A stretch of DNA of 64,000 bases from Comamonadaceae bacterium. Lineage in GTDB: Bacteria > Pseudomonadota > Gammaproteobacteria > Burkholderiales > Burkholderiaceae_C. The DNA is taken from the NCBI GenBank assembly GCA_027485235.1, contig JAIXRJ010000021.1, positions 21,496-85,495 on the forward strand, given 5' to 3'. The first letter of the stretch is position 1. Each line of letters opens with the position of its first letter. The position numbers and the translations under genes were made by a program. The notes beneath the pieces are model-generated. The model saw nothing but the letters and a program-made list of their open reading frames with translations, searched no databases and was not told where the DNA came from. Shown one piece after another: positions 42,226 to 52,226 of this stretch.

Positions 42226-43422
42226 CAAAAACAGCGCCTGCAAATCGCTCAGAAAGTCAAACCCACGCTCGGTGGGCCAAACGCGCTGCAAGTCACGCGC
42301 CACCAGTCCCAAACGCTCGGCTTCCTGCAAGCCTTTCTGAAGGCTGGTGATCGCCAGACCTGTTCGGTCCCTGTAATCACTCAATGCAAAACCTTGACGC
42401 AAACGCAAGGCGTTGAGCATGTACTCAAAGGGCAAGTCCTGGCGCGAAACCTCGGTGCTTTGCGCAACGGGCTCACCCTTCTGGGCTTGCTGCATGTACA
42501 GCGCGGGTTCGCGGTAACGCACTTGCCGCAGCACGCGGTGCGCAAAACTCAGCTTGCTGTGTGCGCCCGCCCCAATGCCCAGATAGTCGCCAAACTGCCA
42601 ATAGTTCAGGTTGTGCGCGCACCGGTGCCCTGGTTTGGCATAGGCGGACACCTCGTAGCGCTCCAAACCGTCCACACCCGTCAATTCGGTGATGCGGTCC
42701 ATCATCTCGTAGGCCAGATCGTCTTCGGGCAAGGTGGGGGGGAACTTGGCGAACACCGTGTTGGGCTCGATGGTCAGGTGGTAAATCGAGATGTGTGGCG
42801 GCGCAAAGGCCAGCGCGGTCTGGATGTCTTGGGTCAAGCCTTGCAGCGTTTGGCCGGGCAAAGCGTACATCAGGTCAAGGTTGAAGGTGTCAAACACCTG
42901 CGCCACTTCGGTCACCGCGGCCAGTGCCTGGTCGCGGTCGTGTACGCGGCCCAGCGCCTTCAAGTGCGCGTTGTCAAAGCTCTGCACACCGATCGACAAG
43001 CGGGTGATGCCGGCTTGCCTGAAGGCTTTGAAACGGTCTTTTTCGAAGGTTCCGGGGTTCGCCTCCATGGTGATCTCGGCGTCCGGTGCCAAGCGCACCC
43101 GGGCGCGGATGCCGCTGACCAAACGGTCAATGGCTTCGGGCGAAAAAAGGCTGGGCGTGCCGCCGCCCAAAAACACCGTCTGAATGCTGCGCCCCCAGAT
43201 CAGGGGCAAGTTCGCTTCCAGATCGGCGAACAAGGCCTGGATGTAAGCGTCTTGTGTGGAGACGGGGTCCGCACCCTCGCGGTGCTCGTGCGAATTGAAA
43301 TCGCAGTACGGACATTTCTTGATGCACCAAGGCAGATGCACATACAAAGACAACGGCGGCAAAGCACTGAGTTGGAGCACGCCTGGGCGCATGGCGTGAA
43401 CCGGGTCCATCATCGGATTCAT
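42214..43422 (-). CDS. hemW: Radical SAM heme chaperone HemW
   Basis: 402 residues. The 4Fe-4S cluster motif CIKKCPYCDF (CxxxCxxC) follows LYVHLPWC, with GGGTPSLF, SIGVQSFD and the C-terminal winged-helix region. It resembles oxygen-independent coproporphyrinogen oxidase, but HemW proteins act as heme chaperones. The start overlaps the rdgB stop by 4 bases. Confidence 0.93.
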   Translation of the reverse strand: MNPMMDPVHAMRPGVLQLSALPPLSLYVHLPWCIKKCPYCDFNSHEHREGADPVSTQDAYIQALFADLEANLPLIWGRSIQTVFLGGGTPSLFSPEAIDRLVSGIRARVRLAPDAEITMEANPGTFEKDRFKAFRQAGITRLSIGVQSFDNAHLKALGRVHDRDQALAAVTEVAQVFDTFNLDLMYALPGQTLQGLTQDIQTALAFAPPHISIYHLTIEPNTVFAKFPPTLPEDDLAYEMMDRITELTGVDGLERYEVSAYAKPGHRCAHNLNYWQFGDYLGIGAGAHSKLSFAHRVLRQVRYREPALYMQQAQKGEPVAQSTEVSRQDLPFEYMLNALRLRQGFALSDYRDRTGLAITSLQKGLQEAERLGLVARDLQRVWPTERGFDFLSDLQALFLSGT

Positions 43423-44033
43423 GGTGTGGGCGCGTCCAGCCAGCGTTCGCGCATCAGCGCCAGCATGGCTTGTGCCGCGCGGCCTCGGTGGCTGCGGGCA
43501 TTTTTCACTTCAGGCGGCAGCTCGGCAAAGGTTTTGCCAAATTCAGGCAAGCACATGACCGGGTCAAAACCAAAGCCATGGCTGCCTCGGCGCTCGGGCG
43601 TGATCTCGACCACCACCCGGCCCACCGCAATCAGCGGCTCTGGGTCGTCGGCGCTGCGCACGGCCACCAGGGTGCTGACCATGGCGGCGCGGCGGTTGGC
43701 GATGCCTTGCATCTGCTCCAGCAAAGCGCTCACGTTGGTGTCATCGCCTTTGTCATAGCCAAAGCGGGTCGCGTAGTAAGCCGTGTCCACACCGGGCTGA
43801 CCGCCAAAGGCGTCCACGCACAAACCCGCGTCGTCTGCCAGGGCAGGCAAGCCGCTCAGCTGAGCGGCGTGTCGGGCTTTGGCCAAGGCGTTTTCCACAA
43901 AAGTCTTGAAAGGCTCTGCAGCCTCGGGGATGTTCAGCTCGGACTGGCGCACCAGCGTCATGTTCAACGGCGCCAAGAGGGTTTGCAACTCGGCCAGCTT
44001 GCCCGCGTTGTTGGAGGCGAGAACGATCTTCAT
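43419..44033 (-). CDS. rdgB: dITP/XTP pyrophosphatase RdgB (Ham1 family)
   Basis: 204 residues: SNNAGKLAELQ at the N terminus, LADDAGLCVDAF with the metal-binding Asp pair, and SHGFGFDPV. It removes non-canonical purine triphosphates. It lies in an rph-rdgB-hemW operon, 4 bases after rph. Confidence 0.95.
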   Translation of the reverse strand: MKIVLASNNAGKLAELQTLLAPLNMTLVRQSELNIPEAAEPFKTFVENALAKARHAAQLSGLPALADDAGLCVDAFGGQPGVDTAYYATRFGYDKGDDTNVSALLEQMQGIANRRAAMVSTLVAVRSADDPEPLIAVGRVVVEITPERRGSHGFGFDPVMCLPEFGKTFAELPPEVKNARSHRGRAAQAMLALMRERWLDAPTP

Positions 44034-44037
44034 GCCG

Positions 44038-44787
44038 TCATGCGCTGAAGGTCAGGGTCTGGGGTTCGCCCTGCGCCCGGGATTGCAGGGACACCAACTG
44101 GGCAATGCCTTTTTCGGCCAAGCCCAGCATGCGGTCCATCTCGGCACGGGTAAAAGCCAAGCCCTCGGCGGTGCCCTGGACTTCCACAAAATGGCCCGCG
44201 CCGGTCATGACCACGTTCATGTCGGTGTCGCAGGCCGAATCTTCGGGGTAATCCAAATCGAGCAAGGCCGCGCCGTCTTTCAAGCCGACCGAGATGGCGG
44301 CCACGCGGTCGATGATGGGGGACTCTTGCAACTTGCCGGTGGCCAGCAGCCAGGTCACCGCGTCTTGCGCCGCCACAAAAGCGCCGGTGATGCTGGCGGT
44401 GCGGGTGCCCCCGTCGGCTTGCAGCACGTCGCAGTCCAGGTGGATGGTGCGCTCACCCAGTTTTTTCAAATCAAACACCGCGCGCAGGGAGCGACCGATC
44501 AGACGTTGGATCTCTTGCGTGCGGCCGCTTTGCTTGCCACGCGCCGCTTCGCGGTCGCCCCGGGTGTGGGTGGCGCGGGGCAACATGCCGTATTCGGCCG
44601 TGACCCAGCCTTCGCCGCTGCCTTTTTTGTGACCGGGCACCTTCTCTTCAACCGAGGCCGTGCACAGCACCCGGGTCTGGCCAAACTCGATCAGCACCGA
44701 GCCTTCGGCGTGGATGGTGTAGCCGCGGGTCATGCGCACGGGGCGCAAAGCATCGGCTGCGCGGCCGGAGCGAACATAAGTGGTCAT
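44038..44787 (-). CDS. rph: Ribonuclease PH
   Basis: 249 residues: [18 protein letters not shown] start, [24 protein letters not shown] and the catalytic [17 protein letters not shown]. It trims tRNA 3' ends by phosphorolysis. The start at 44787 matches the family; the longer ORF is not conserved. Confidence 0.96.
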   Translation of the reverse strand: MTTYVRSGRAADALRPVRMTRGYTIHAEGSVLIEFGQTRVLCTASVEEKVPGHKKGSGEGWVTAEYGMLPRATHTRGDREAARGKQSGRTQEIQRLIGRSLRAVFDLKKLGERTIHLDCDVLQADGGTRTASITGAFVAAQDAVTWLLATGKLQESPIIDRVAAISVGLKDGAALLDLDYPEDSACDTDMNVVMTGAGHFVEVQGTAEGLAFTRAEMDRMLGLAEKGIAQLVSLQSRAQGEPQTLTFSA

Positions 44788-44947
44788 GGGTGTGTCTTTG
44801 GCGAAGGGTGTGGTGCAGGGACAGAAGGGGGTGGCGGGCGAGTTTGCGATAATGCCCTGTTTCATGCACAGACAAGCCCTTGGATGGCCTGTTCAATGCA
44901 ATTGCCTCAAGCCGGCATTCGGCCTGCGGCGCGAAGGAACTCGATTG

Positions 44948-45865
44948 ATGTCAGTTTACAGTATGACCGGCTACGCCAGCGTGCAACACAGCACGCCGGT
45001 TGTGGACGGGCCCTCCCCCGCCAGCGCTTCACCTGCGACCCAGTTGGGGCTTGAAATCCGCTCGGTCAACAGCCGCTTTCTGGACCTGAGTTTTCGCCTG
45101 CCCGAAGAACTGCGCCAGCTCGAACCTGGCCTGCGCGAACTGATCACCCGCCAAATCAAACGCGGCAAAGTCGAAGTGCGCGCCAGCCAAGACAGCGCCG
45201 GTGGCGCCGCCCTGCAAGCGCCCAACCACCAGACCCTGCAAAAAATCGCCGCGCTGCAAGACAAGATCCAGGACTGGTTGCCCAAAGCCCGCGAGCTGAG
45301 CGTGGCCGATGTGCTGCGCATGAGCGCGGGCAGCCACAGCCAAGCCGCCCCCGACGAAGCCGCCTGGATGCAAGTGGCCACCCAGGCCATTGACGCCCTG
45401 CGTGAAGCCCGTGCCCGCGAAGGCGCTCGCCTGACCGAGATGCTGCAAGACCACATTGGCCAACTGCGTGCCTTGGCCGAATTGGCCGGCCCGCTGGTGC
45501 CCCAACTGGTTGAGCAGCAGCGCCAGCGTTTTCTGGAGCGCTGGAAAGACGCCATGGCTTTGGCCGACGGCAGCCACTTGCCGGAGGCGGCACAGGACCG
45601 GGCCCTGACCGAGGCCACCGCCTTTGCCATCCGCATCGATGTGGCCGAAGAACTGACCCGTCTGCGCTCGCACCTGGAGGAGATCTCGCGCTTGCTCAAC
45701 AAGGGCGGCGACGTCGGCAAGCGTCTGGACTTCCTGATCCAGGAGCTGCACCGCGAGGCCAACACCTTGGGCTCCAAATCGGCCGTGCTGGAGATGACCC
45801 GCATTTCTGTGGACATGAAGGTGTTGATCGAGCAAATGCGCGAACAGGTTCAAAACATCGAATAA
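44948..45865 (+). CDS. yicC: YicC family endoribonuclease-type protein
   Basis: 305 residues: the N-terminal MTGYAS after [22 protein letters not shown], and the C-terminal DUF1732 region [18 protein letters not shown]. YicC proteins act on RNA. The start at 44948 is fixed by the conserved N terminus. gmk follows by 10 bases, a common pairing. Confidence 0.93.
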   Translation: MSVYSMTGYASVQHSTPVVDGPSPASASPATQLGLEIRSVNSRFLDLSFRLPEELRQLEPGLRELITRQIKRGKVEVRASQDSAGGAALQAPNHQTLQKIAALQDKIQDWLPKARELSVADVLRMSAGSHSQAAPDEAAWMQVATQAIDALREARAREGARLTEMLQDHIGQLRALAELAGPLVPQLVEQQRQRFLERWKDAMALADGSHLPEAAQDRALTEATAFAIRIDVAEELTRLRSHLEEISRLLNKGGDVGKRLDFLIQELHREANTLGSKSAVLEMTRISVDMKVLIEQMREQVQNIE

Positions 45866-45875
45866 AGCCCACACC

Positions 45876-46496
45876 ATGGAATACCCAGGAAACCTCTTTG
45901 TCGTGGCCGCCCCCAGCGGGGCGGGCAAATCCAGTTTGGTCACAGCCCTGATGGCGCTGGACTCGGGCGTGCACCCCTCGGTATCGCACACCACGCGTGC
46001 GCCCCGAGGCCAGGAAAAGCACGGCCGCGAGTACTTTTTCTCCTCGCAGCAAGAATTTGACGCCATGGTTTTGGCCGATGCCTTTGTGGAATGGGCCAAT
46101 GTGCATGGCCAGCGCTACGGCACCTCCAAAAAAATGATCGAAGAGCGCATGACCCAAGGCTCGGACGTGGTGCTGGAGATCGATTACCAAGGCGCCATCC
46201 AGATCAAGCAGATGTACGCCAACGCGGTCCTCATCTTCATCCTGCCCCCCAGCTGGGAAGAGTTGCGCTCGCGCCTGGAGCGCCGCGGTGAAGACGCGCC
46301 CGACATAATCGAGCTGCGCCTCCAAAACGCAGCTGTGGAACTGGCCCAGGCCAAAGAATTTGACTTCGTTATAATCAATGAAGTTTTTGAGCGTGCTTTG
46401 TTCGACCTCAAAGCCATCGTTCATGCCCAAAGGCTCAAATACGTCGCCCAGCGAAGAGCCCGCGCTGACACCTTCACAGCACTCCATCTTGCTTAA
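45876..46496 (+). CDS. gmk: Guanylate kinase
   Basis: 206 residues: P-loop [26 protein letters not shown] and EIDYQGA. It makes GDP from GMP. It lies directly upstream of rpoZ and spoT, as in most betaproteobacteria. Confidence 0.97.
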   Translation: MEYPGNLFVVAAPSGAGKSSLVTALMALDSGVHPSVSHTTRAPRGQEKHGREYFFSSQQEFDAMVLADAFVEWANVHGQRYGTSKKMIEERMTQGSDVVLEIDYQGAIQIKQMYANAVLIFILPPSWEELRSRLERRGEDAPDIIELRLQNAAVELAQAKEFDFVIINEVFERALFDLKAIVHAQRLKYVAQRRARADTFTALHLA

Positions 46497-46513
46497 TTCT
46501 CAAGGAACCCACC

Positions 46514-46714
46514 ATGGCCCGCATCACCGTTGAAGACTGCCTGGAGCAGATCCCGAACCGCTTCCAATTGGTTCTGGCTGCCACCTACCGCGCTCGCATG
46601 CTCAGCCAAGGCCACACTGCCAAGATCGAGAGCAAGAACAAGCCTGGCGTGACCGCCCTGCGTGAAATCGCGGCCGGCAAAGTGGGCATCGAAATGCTCA
46701 AGCGCGTCGTCTGA
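46514..46714 (+). CDS. rpoZ: RNA polymerase omega subunit
   Basis: A 66-residue omega subunit: [18 protein letters not shown], with [11 protein letters not shown] near the end. It helps assemble RNA polymerase and binds ppGpp in other bacteria; spoT follows. The start has AAGGAACCCACC before it. An intrinsic terminator lies 37 bases after the stop. Confidence 0.97.
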   Translation: MARITVEDCLEQIPNRFQLVLAATYRARMLSQGHTAKIESKNKPGVTALREIAAGKVGIEMLKRVV

Positions 46715-46751
46715 GCCGCTGGCTTATCCGGTGCATGCCGGAACCGCGAAT

Positions 46752-46775
46752 AGCCCCAGCCATGGGGCTTTTTTT
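46752..46775 (+). terminator. Intrinsic terminator between rpoZ and spoT
   Basis: AGCCCC (46752-46757) pairs with GGGGCT (46764-46769) and a seven-base T-run follows. Readthrough into spoT is possible; spoT begins 48 bases later. Confidence 0.85.
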
Positions 46776-46822
46776 CGCCCGTTTCACTCTGAGTGCTGCA
46801 CTGCTTCAGTTACATTGAAGCC

Positions 46823-49093
46823 ATGTCCGCCGTCATGCCCCCTTACTCAACCTCTGGATCCAGCAGCTCCAATGGCGTCAGCAGCGCCATGGCCAATGCG
46901 GCGGCCGCCAGTTTTGCAGCCTTGACGGCCCGCTTGGACTACCTAAGTCTGCAAGATGCCGACATGGTTCGCAAAGCCTACCGCTTTGCCGACGAGGCCC
47001 ACTTGGGCCAGATGCGCAAAAGCGGCGAGCCCTACATCACCCACCCCATTGCGGTGGCGGCACTGTGCACCGAATGGAAGCTCGATGCGCAAGCCCTGTC
47101 AGCCGCCTTGCTGCACGACGCCATGGAGGACTGCGGCGTCACCAAGTCCGAACTGATCGAGCGCTTTGGCGCCCCTGTGGCCGAACTGGTGGACGGCTTG
47201 ACCAAGCTGGAGAAGCTCGAGTTCAACACCCGCGAAGAAAACCAAGCCGAGTCCTTTCGCAAAATGCTGTTGGCCATGGCCCGGGACGTGCGTGTCATCC
47301 TGATCAAATTGGCCGACCGCACCCACAACATGCGCACCATGGACGACATGCCGCGCAGCAAGTGGGCGCGCATTGCCTCTGAAACCCTCGATATTTACGC
47401 ACCGATTGCGCACCGGCTGGGTCTCAACCAGATCTACCGCGAACTGCAAGACCTGTCTTTCAAACACCTGCTGCCCTGGCGTTATGGGGTGCTGACCAAG
47501 GCCGTTGCGCGCGCGCGCAACCGCCGCCGCGACCTGATCCAGAAAGTGAAAGGCGAAGTCGTCTCTCTGTTCAAGCAAGCCGGCATGGAAGTGCGCATCA
47601 GCGGACGCGAAAAAACCCTGTACTCCATCTACCAAAAGATGGACGACAAACACCTGAGCTTTGCGCAGGTGACTGACATTTATGGCTTCAGGGTCATCGT
47701 GCCCAGCGTGATCGACTGTTACACCGCCATGGGCTTGCTGCACCAGATTTACAAACCGGTGCCGGGCAAGTTCAAGGACCACATTGCCATCGGCAAGGTC
47801 AACGGCTACCAGTCCTTGCACACCACCTTGGTGGGGCCTTCGGGCGTCAACGTCGAATTCCAGATGCGTACCGAAGCCATGCACTTGGTGGCCGAGTCCG
47901 GCGTGGCCGCGCACTGGCTGTACAAGGAGCACAGCGCCGCCAGCGCCCAGTCCGAACGATTGGGCACGCAGTGGCTTCAGTCGCTGCTTGACATCCAGGA
48001 CGAAACCCGTGACGCGGCAGAGTTCTGGGACCATGTGAAGGTCGATTTGTTCCCCGATGCGGTCTATGTCTTCACGCCCAAAAGCCAGATCATGGCCTTG
48101 CCAAGGGGCGCCACGGTGGTGGACTTTGCCTACGCCATCCACAGCCGGGTGGGCGACCACGCCATGGCGGCCAAGATCAACGGCGAACAGGTGCCTCTGC
48201 GCACCGAACTGAAAAACGGTGATGTCATCGAAGTGATCACCGCGCCGGTGTCCGCCCCCAACCCGGCCTGGCTGGGCTTTGTGCGGACCGGCCGTGCGCG
48301 TTCCAAAATTCGGCACCACCTCAAAACCATGGCCCAAACCGAGTCGACCGACTTGGGCGAAAAACTGCTCAACCAGGCGCTGCGGTCCGAGGGCATCGAG
48401 CAAATGCCCAGCGACAACGCCCAGATCCAGCCGCTGTGGGACAAGTTGCTGCGCTTCACGGGCAACCGCAACCGGGCCGACTTGTTGATGGACATTGGCC
48501 TAGGCAAACGCATCGCCAGCATCGTGGCCAAGCGCTTGGTGGTCTTGCTGGGCGAACTGGGCCAAAAACCCGATGCCCTGCTGATGACGCGTGAACGGTT
48601 CACCGCGCACGAAAAAGTCTCACAAGGCGCCATCATGCTGGACGGCAGTGAAAACGCCTCGGTGGTGTATTCACCCTGTTGCCGCCCTCTGCCTGGCGAT
48701 GAGATCGTGGGCTACTTGGGCCGCGGCGAGGCGCTGGCCGTGCACACACGCCAATGCCAAACCGCCCGCAAGTTGGAGCACAAAGACAGCGAACGCTTCA
48801 TTGGCGTCGAGTGGTCCGACGAGCCGGTGCGCAGCTTTGAAACCAGCATTGCGGTCACGGTGGTCAATGGCAAAGGCGTGCTGGCCCGGGTGGCGGGCGC
48901 CTTGGCCGCCGCCGAGGCCGACATCGTGCACGTGGACATGGGCAACGAATCGCCTCAGGATACGGCCGACTTGCGCTTTGTCGTGGCCTTGCGCGATGTG
49001 ACGCACTTGGACAGCGTGCTGCGCCAACTCAAGCGAACCCCATCGGTCATCCAGGCTGAACGCCAAACCCACAAAGGCTCAGCGCCCGCCTGA
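46823..49093 (+). CDS. spoT: Bifunctional (p)ppGpp synthetase/hydrolase SpoT (RelA/SpoT family)
   Basis: 756 residues with the normal domain order: HD hydrolase (LLHDAMEDCG near residue 100, then ADRTHNMRTM), synthetase (SGREKTLYSIYQKM, then YGFRVIVPS), TGS (VYVFTPKSQIMALPRG) and a C-terminal ACT domain (VVNGKGVLARVAGAL). Both catalytic domains look complete. It makes and removes the alarmone ppGpp. The start at 46823 is the first Met of a Ser-rich lead-in; the true start could be a later Met (MPPYS or MANAA). Confidence 0.95.
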   Translation: MSAVMPPYSTSGSSSSNGVSSAMANAAAASFAALTARLDYLSLQDADMVRKAYRFADEAHLGQMRKSGEPYITHPIAVAALCTEWKLDAQALSAALLHDAMEDCGVTKSELIERFGAPVAELVDGLTKLEKLEFNTREENQAESFRKMLLAMARDVRVILIKLADRTHNMRTMDDMPRSKWARIASETLDIYAPIAHRLGLNQIYRELQDLSFKHLLPWRYGVLTKAVARARNRRRDLIQKVKGEVVSLFKQAGMEVRISGREKTLYSIYQKMDDKHLSFAQVTDIYGFRVIVPSVIDCYTAMGLLHQIYKPVPGKFKDHIAIGKVNGYQSLHTTLVGPSGVNVEFQMRTEAMHLVAESGVAAHWLYKEHSAASAQSERLGTQWLQSLLDIQDETRDAAEFWDHVKVDLFPDAVYVFTPKSQIMALPRGATVVDFAYAIHSRVGDHAMAAKINGEQVPLRTELKNGDVIEVITAPVSAPNPAWLGFVRTGRARSKIRHHLKTMAQTESTDLGEKLLNQALRSEGIEQMPSDNAQIQPLWDKLLRFTGNRNRADLLMDIGLGKRIASIVAKRLVVLLGELGQKPDALLMTRERFTAHEKVSQGAIMLDGSENASVVYSPCCRPLPGDEIVGYLGRGEALAVHTRQCQTARKLEHKDSERFIGVEWSDEPVRSFETSIAVTVVNGKGVLARVAGALAAAEADIVHVDMGNESPQDTADLRFVVALRDVTHLDSVLRQLKRTPSVIQAERQTHKGSAPA

Positions 49094-49105
49094 TCAGCGG
49101 ATCAC

Positions 49106-49666
49106 CTAAGCCGCACGGGCGGGGTATTCGACAGCCAACACCTCGATCAAAACCACGCCAGACGGCGTCACCAACTTCAACTCATCGCCCACACGCGACT
49201 TGAGCAAGGTGCGCGCAATCGGCGAAATCCAACTGACTTGACCCTTCAGGCTGTCGGCTTCGTCAATGCCCAAGATGGTGATGGTGACGTGGCGCTCTCC
49301 GGCGCTGCGCTCCACATAAGTGACCGTGGCACCAAAGAAGACCTGCTCGCTGCCGTGGTGCACCGAGGGCTCGACCACCTCGGCCACTTCCAGCCGCTGG
49401 GTCAGGAATCGGATGCGGCGGTCAATCTCGCGCAAGCGCTTTTTGCCGTAAAGGTAGTCGCCGTTTTCCGAGCGGTCGCCATTGCTGGCGGCCCAGTGCA
49501 CGATCTCGACCACTTTGGGCCGCTCGCCATCCATCAACTCAAACAACTCGGCTCGCAGGCGGGCATACCCCGCAGGCGTCATGTAATTGCGGGTCCCACT
49601 GGGCAGTGCAGGCAAGCCCAGATCGTCGTCGTCCTGATTGGTTTCTTGGGTCAATGTATTGCTCAT
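49106..49666 (-). CDS. greB: Transcription elongation factor GreB
   Basis: 186 residues: an acidic N-terminal lead-in, then YMTPAGYARLRAELFEL (coiled-coil arm), NGDRSENGDYLYGKKRLRE with the acidic tip residues, and a C-terminal FKBP-like domain. The YGKKRLREIDRRIRFL segment marks GreB rather than GreA. It rescues backtracked RNA polymerase. It is convergent with spoT, with 12 bases between the stops. Confidence 0.95.
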   Translation of the reverse strand: MSNTLTQETNQDDDDLGLPALPSGTRNYMTPAGYARLRAELFELMDGERPKVVEIVHWAASNGDRSENGDYLYGKKRLREIDRRIRFLTQRLEVAEVVEPSVHHGSEQVFFGATVTYVERSAGERHVTITILGIDEADSLKGQVSWISPIARTLLKSRVGDELKLVTPSGVVLIEVLAVEYPARAA

Positions 49667-49702
49667 GACGTGTTGGCCAACGGTGCGGAAAGTGAAACCC
49701 AC

Positions 49703-49740
49703 AAAGAGAAAAAGCCCACAACTTCCGTTGTGAGCTTTTC
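49703..49740 (-). terminator. Intrinsic terminator of tRNA-Arg
   Basis: On the minus strand GCTCACAA and TTGTGGGC (one G-T pair) form an 8-bp stem with a 6-base loop, then TTTTTCTCTTT. It lies just downstream of tRNA-Arg and before greB. Confidence 0.75.
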
Positions 49741-49744
49741 AATA

Positions 49745-49821
49745 TGGTGCGGCTGGCAGGAATCGAACCCACGACCCCTTGGTTCGTAGCCAAGTACTCT
49801 ATCCAGCTGAGCTACAGCCGC
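49745..49821 (-). tRNA. tRNA-Arg (anticodon ACG)
   Basis: A 77-base cloverleaf with acceptor GCGGCTG/CAGCCGC, anticodon loop CTACGAA (ACG), T-loop TTCGAAT and an encoded CCA. The A at position 34 is normally deaminated to inosine to read CGU, CGC and CGA. Confidence 0.96.
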
Positions 49822-49875
49822 GCTATGCCTTTAATTATAGCCAGATTATTAGACCCCTTTGGAGAGGGAAACAAT

Positions 49876-51396
49876 TTATTGCCACGAAACGGCCGACATG
49901 TCGTTGGCAAAGATCGGCGAGCTGTACCACAGGCCTTTGAGGCCTTTGCGGTGCACCGCCGTGTTGGAAGCATTGAACAAGAACACATTGACCGCATCGT
50001 TCGCGATCAGGCGCTGCATGTCGCCAAACAGCTTGGCGCGCTCTTTGCCTGAGGCCTCGGAATGCTTGGCCGCAAGGTCGCGAAATGCCTTGCTGTCGTA
50101 GCCCCAGTAGTAGTTGGGGTTGGCGTAGTTCATGTAGTCCAGCGGCTCCACATGGTTGATTACCGTCAGGTCAAAATTGCCTTTGAAAGTGCCGCCCAGC
50201 CATTGGGCCCATTCCACGTTTTCAATTTTGGCCACGATGCCCACTTTGGCCAGCTGCGCCGCCAGGATCTCGCCACCCTTGCGTGCATAAGGCGGTGGGG
50301 GCAAGGTCAAGGTGACATTGAGCGGCGTCTGCACTGCGGCTTCTTTGAGCAAGGCTTTGGCTTTTTCGGGATCGAAGGCGTACTGCTCACTCAAGGCCAC
50401 ATAACCCGCATCGGTAGGTGCCATGTGGCTGCCAATCGGCTTGGCCAAGCCTTCAAAAACGCCGTCAATGAAAGCTTTTTTGTCGATCGCGTGCGACAGG
50501 GCACGGCGCACGCGCACATCGTCAAAAGGCTTCTTGCGGTTGTTGATGGTCATGATGCCCTTGCCGGCCGTGCTGCCCACTTCCACCACAAAGCGCTTGT
50601 CGGCCTGGAACTGCTTGAGGCTCTGGGGCGACTGAAAGCGTGGCATGCCATCAATGTCACCGGCCAACAAGGCGGCCACTTGCGCCGCCGAATCGTTGAT
50701 GAAGCGGAAGGTGACTTTCTTGATCTTGATGGCCGCAGGATCGCGGTATGCGTCTGACTTGGACAAAGTCACTGCCGAGCCCTTGGCCCAACTGTCGAGT
50801 TTGTAAGGGCCTGTGCCCACGGGCTTGGTTGCAGCCGCAGCTGCGCTGCTGGGGTGCAAGATGACGGCGGTGTTCTCGCCCATGCGGAACAAAAAGTTGC
50901 CATCCGGGTTGTTCAACACCAGCACCACGGTGTGGGCGTCGGGCGTCGAGATGTGGCTGATGTTGTTGAACACCGCGGCCTTGGCCTTGTTGGTGCTTTT
51001 TTCGGCTTTGGCGCGCTCAAAGCTGAACTTCACGGCTTCGGCATCAAAAGCCGAGCCATCCGAAAACTTCACGCCTTTGCGCAGCTTGAAGGTGAAGGCC
51101 TTGCCGTCGGCGTCCATTTTCCAGCTCTCGGCCAGCAAGGGCGAGACCGAGCCGTCCACGTTGATCTTGGTCAGGCCTTCGAAGATGTTGTAGTGCACGA
51201 TCTCGCCAATGGCCGCCGCCGGGGCCATGGTCGGGTCCAGGCTGGTGGGCTCCAAAATCATGCCCAGCACCACGGTGTCCTTGCGCGATTGCGCTTGGGA
51301 CAAGGCGGGCGTCAAGGCCAGGCTGGCCGTGGCCAACAAGGCCACAGAACAGGCGCCCATCCAGCGGCGGGAAAACAGGGATCGATCGAACTTCAT
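49876..51396 (-). CDS. Peptide/opine/nickel-type ABC transporter substrate-binding protein
   Basis: A 506-residue family 5 solute-binding protein: a signal peptide cut near LSQAQS, ILEPTSLDPTMAP, NIFEGLTKINVDG, LAESWKMDADGKAFTFKLR and GVKFSDGSAFDAEAVKF. It is the last gene of a five-gene dipeptide/oligopeptide transporter operon and overlaps the DppF-type ATPase by 4 bases. Adjacent to a P1 peptidase, so small peptides or glutathione-like ligands are likely. The exact ligand cannot be read. Confidence 0.92.
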   Translation of the reverse strand: MKFDRSLFSRRWMGACSVALLATASLALTPALSQAQSRKDTVVLGMILEPTSLDPTMAPAAAIGEIVHYNIFEGLTKINVDGSVSPLLAESWKMDADGKAFTFKLRKGVKFSDGSAFDAEAVKFSFERAKAEKSTNKAKAAVFNNISHISTPDAHTVVLVLNNPDGNFLFRMGENTAVILHPSSAAAAATKPVGTGPYKLDSWAKGSAVTLSKSDAYRDPAAIKIKKVTFRFINDSAAQVAALLAGDIDGMPRFQSPQSLKQFQADKRFVVEVGSTAGKGIMTINNRKKPFDDVRVRRALSHAIDKKAFIDGVFEGLAKPIGSHMAPTDAGYVALSEQYAFDPEKAKALLKEAAVQTPLNVTLTLPPPPYARKGGEILAAQLAKVGIVAKIENVEWAQWLGGTFKGNFDLTVINHVEPLDYMNYANPNYYWGYDSKAFRDLAAKHSEASGKERAKLFGDMQRLIANDAVNVFLFNASNTAVHRKGLKGLWYSSPIFANDMSAVSWQ

Positions 51397-52226
51397 GCTG
51401 GCTCCTCAAAAAATGGGGCGTTTCCCAGACCGGGTACCGCCGATAACAAGGCCCGAGTGTAGGGGTGTTGGGCTTGTTTGAAAATCTGCGCAGACGGTGC
51501 GTGCTCTACCACCTGTCCGGCTTGCAACACCAGCACCTCGTCACACATCAGACTGACCACCGCCAGATCGTGGCTGACAAAGAGGTAACTCAGGCCGTAG
51601 CGGTCTTGCAGGTCCATCATCAGGTTCAAAACCTGCGCCTGCACCGACACATCGAGGGCGCTGACCGGCTCGTCGGCCACGATCAAGGCCGGGCGGGTGA
51701 TCAAGGCACGGGCAATGGCGATGCGCTGGCGCTGCCCGCCAGAAAACTCATGCGGGTATTTGTCCAGATCGGCGCTTCGGAGTCCGACTTCGCTCAGGGC
51801 CAGTTCAGCCCGTTCGCGCAGTTCGGCACGGCCCAAGCGCGCGCCTGTGGACAAGCACGCCAGCGGCTCGGCCACGATCTGCAGCACCTTCTGACGCGGG
51901 TCCAGCGAACCATACGGGTCCTGAAAGACCATCTGAAAACCTCTGCGCGCGCGGCGCAAATCGGCAACGCCCAGTTCATGCAGGTCCACGCCGTTCATCA
52001 GCACCTGACCCGCGCTGGGCCGATCCAGCGCCATCACCAGACGCGCCAAAGTGGATTTGCCAGAACCCGACTCCCCCACCACACCCAGGCTTTTGCCCGC
52101 TTCCAGCTTGAAGCTCACCTCCGACAAGGCCTGCAAATGCGCAGAAGGGGCCCAAAGTCGGGTCCGAGGCAACTCAAAGCGCTTGCCCAGCTGCCGCACT
52201 TCCAGCAATGGCGCGGCCATGCTCAT
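51393..52226 (-). CDS. Dipeptide/oligopeptide ABC transporter ATP-binding protein (DppF/OppF type)
   Basis: 277 residues: Walker A GESGSGKST, signature FSGGQRQRIAIARAL, Walker B LIVADEPVSALDVS and LFVSHDLAVV. The C-terminal HPYTRALLSAVP is the usual DppF-type tail. It pairs with the DppD-type ATPase and overlaps it by 4 bases. Confidence 0.93.
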   Translation of the reverse strand: MSMAAPLLEVRQLGKRFELPRTRLWAPSAHLQALSEVSFKLEAGKSLGVVGESGSGKSTLARLVMALDRPSAGQVLMNGVDLHELGVADLRRARRGFQMVFQDPYGSLDPRQKVLQIVAEPLACLSTGARLGRAELRERAELALSEVGLRSADLDKYPHEFSGGQRQRIAIARALITRPALIVADEPVSALDVSVQAQVLNLMMDLQDRYGLSYLFVSHDLAVVSLMCDEVLVLQAGQVVEHAPSAQIFKQAQHPYTRALLSAVPGLGNAPFFEEPA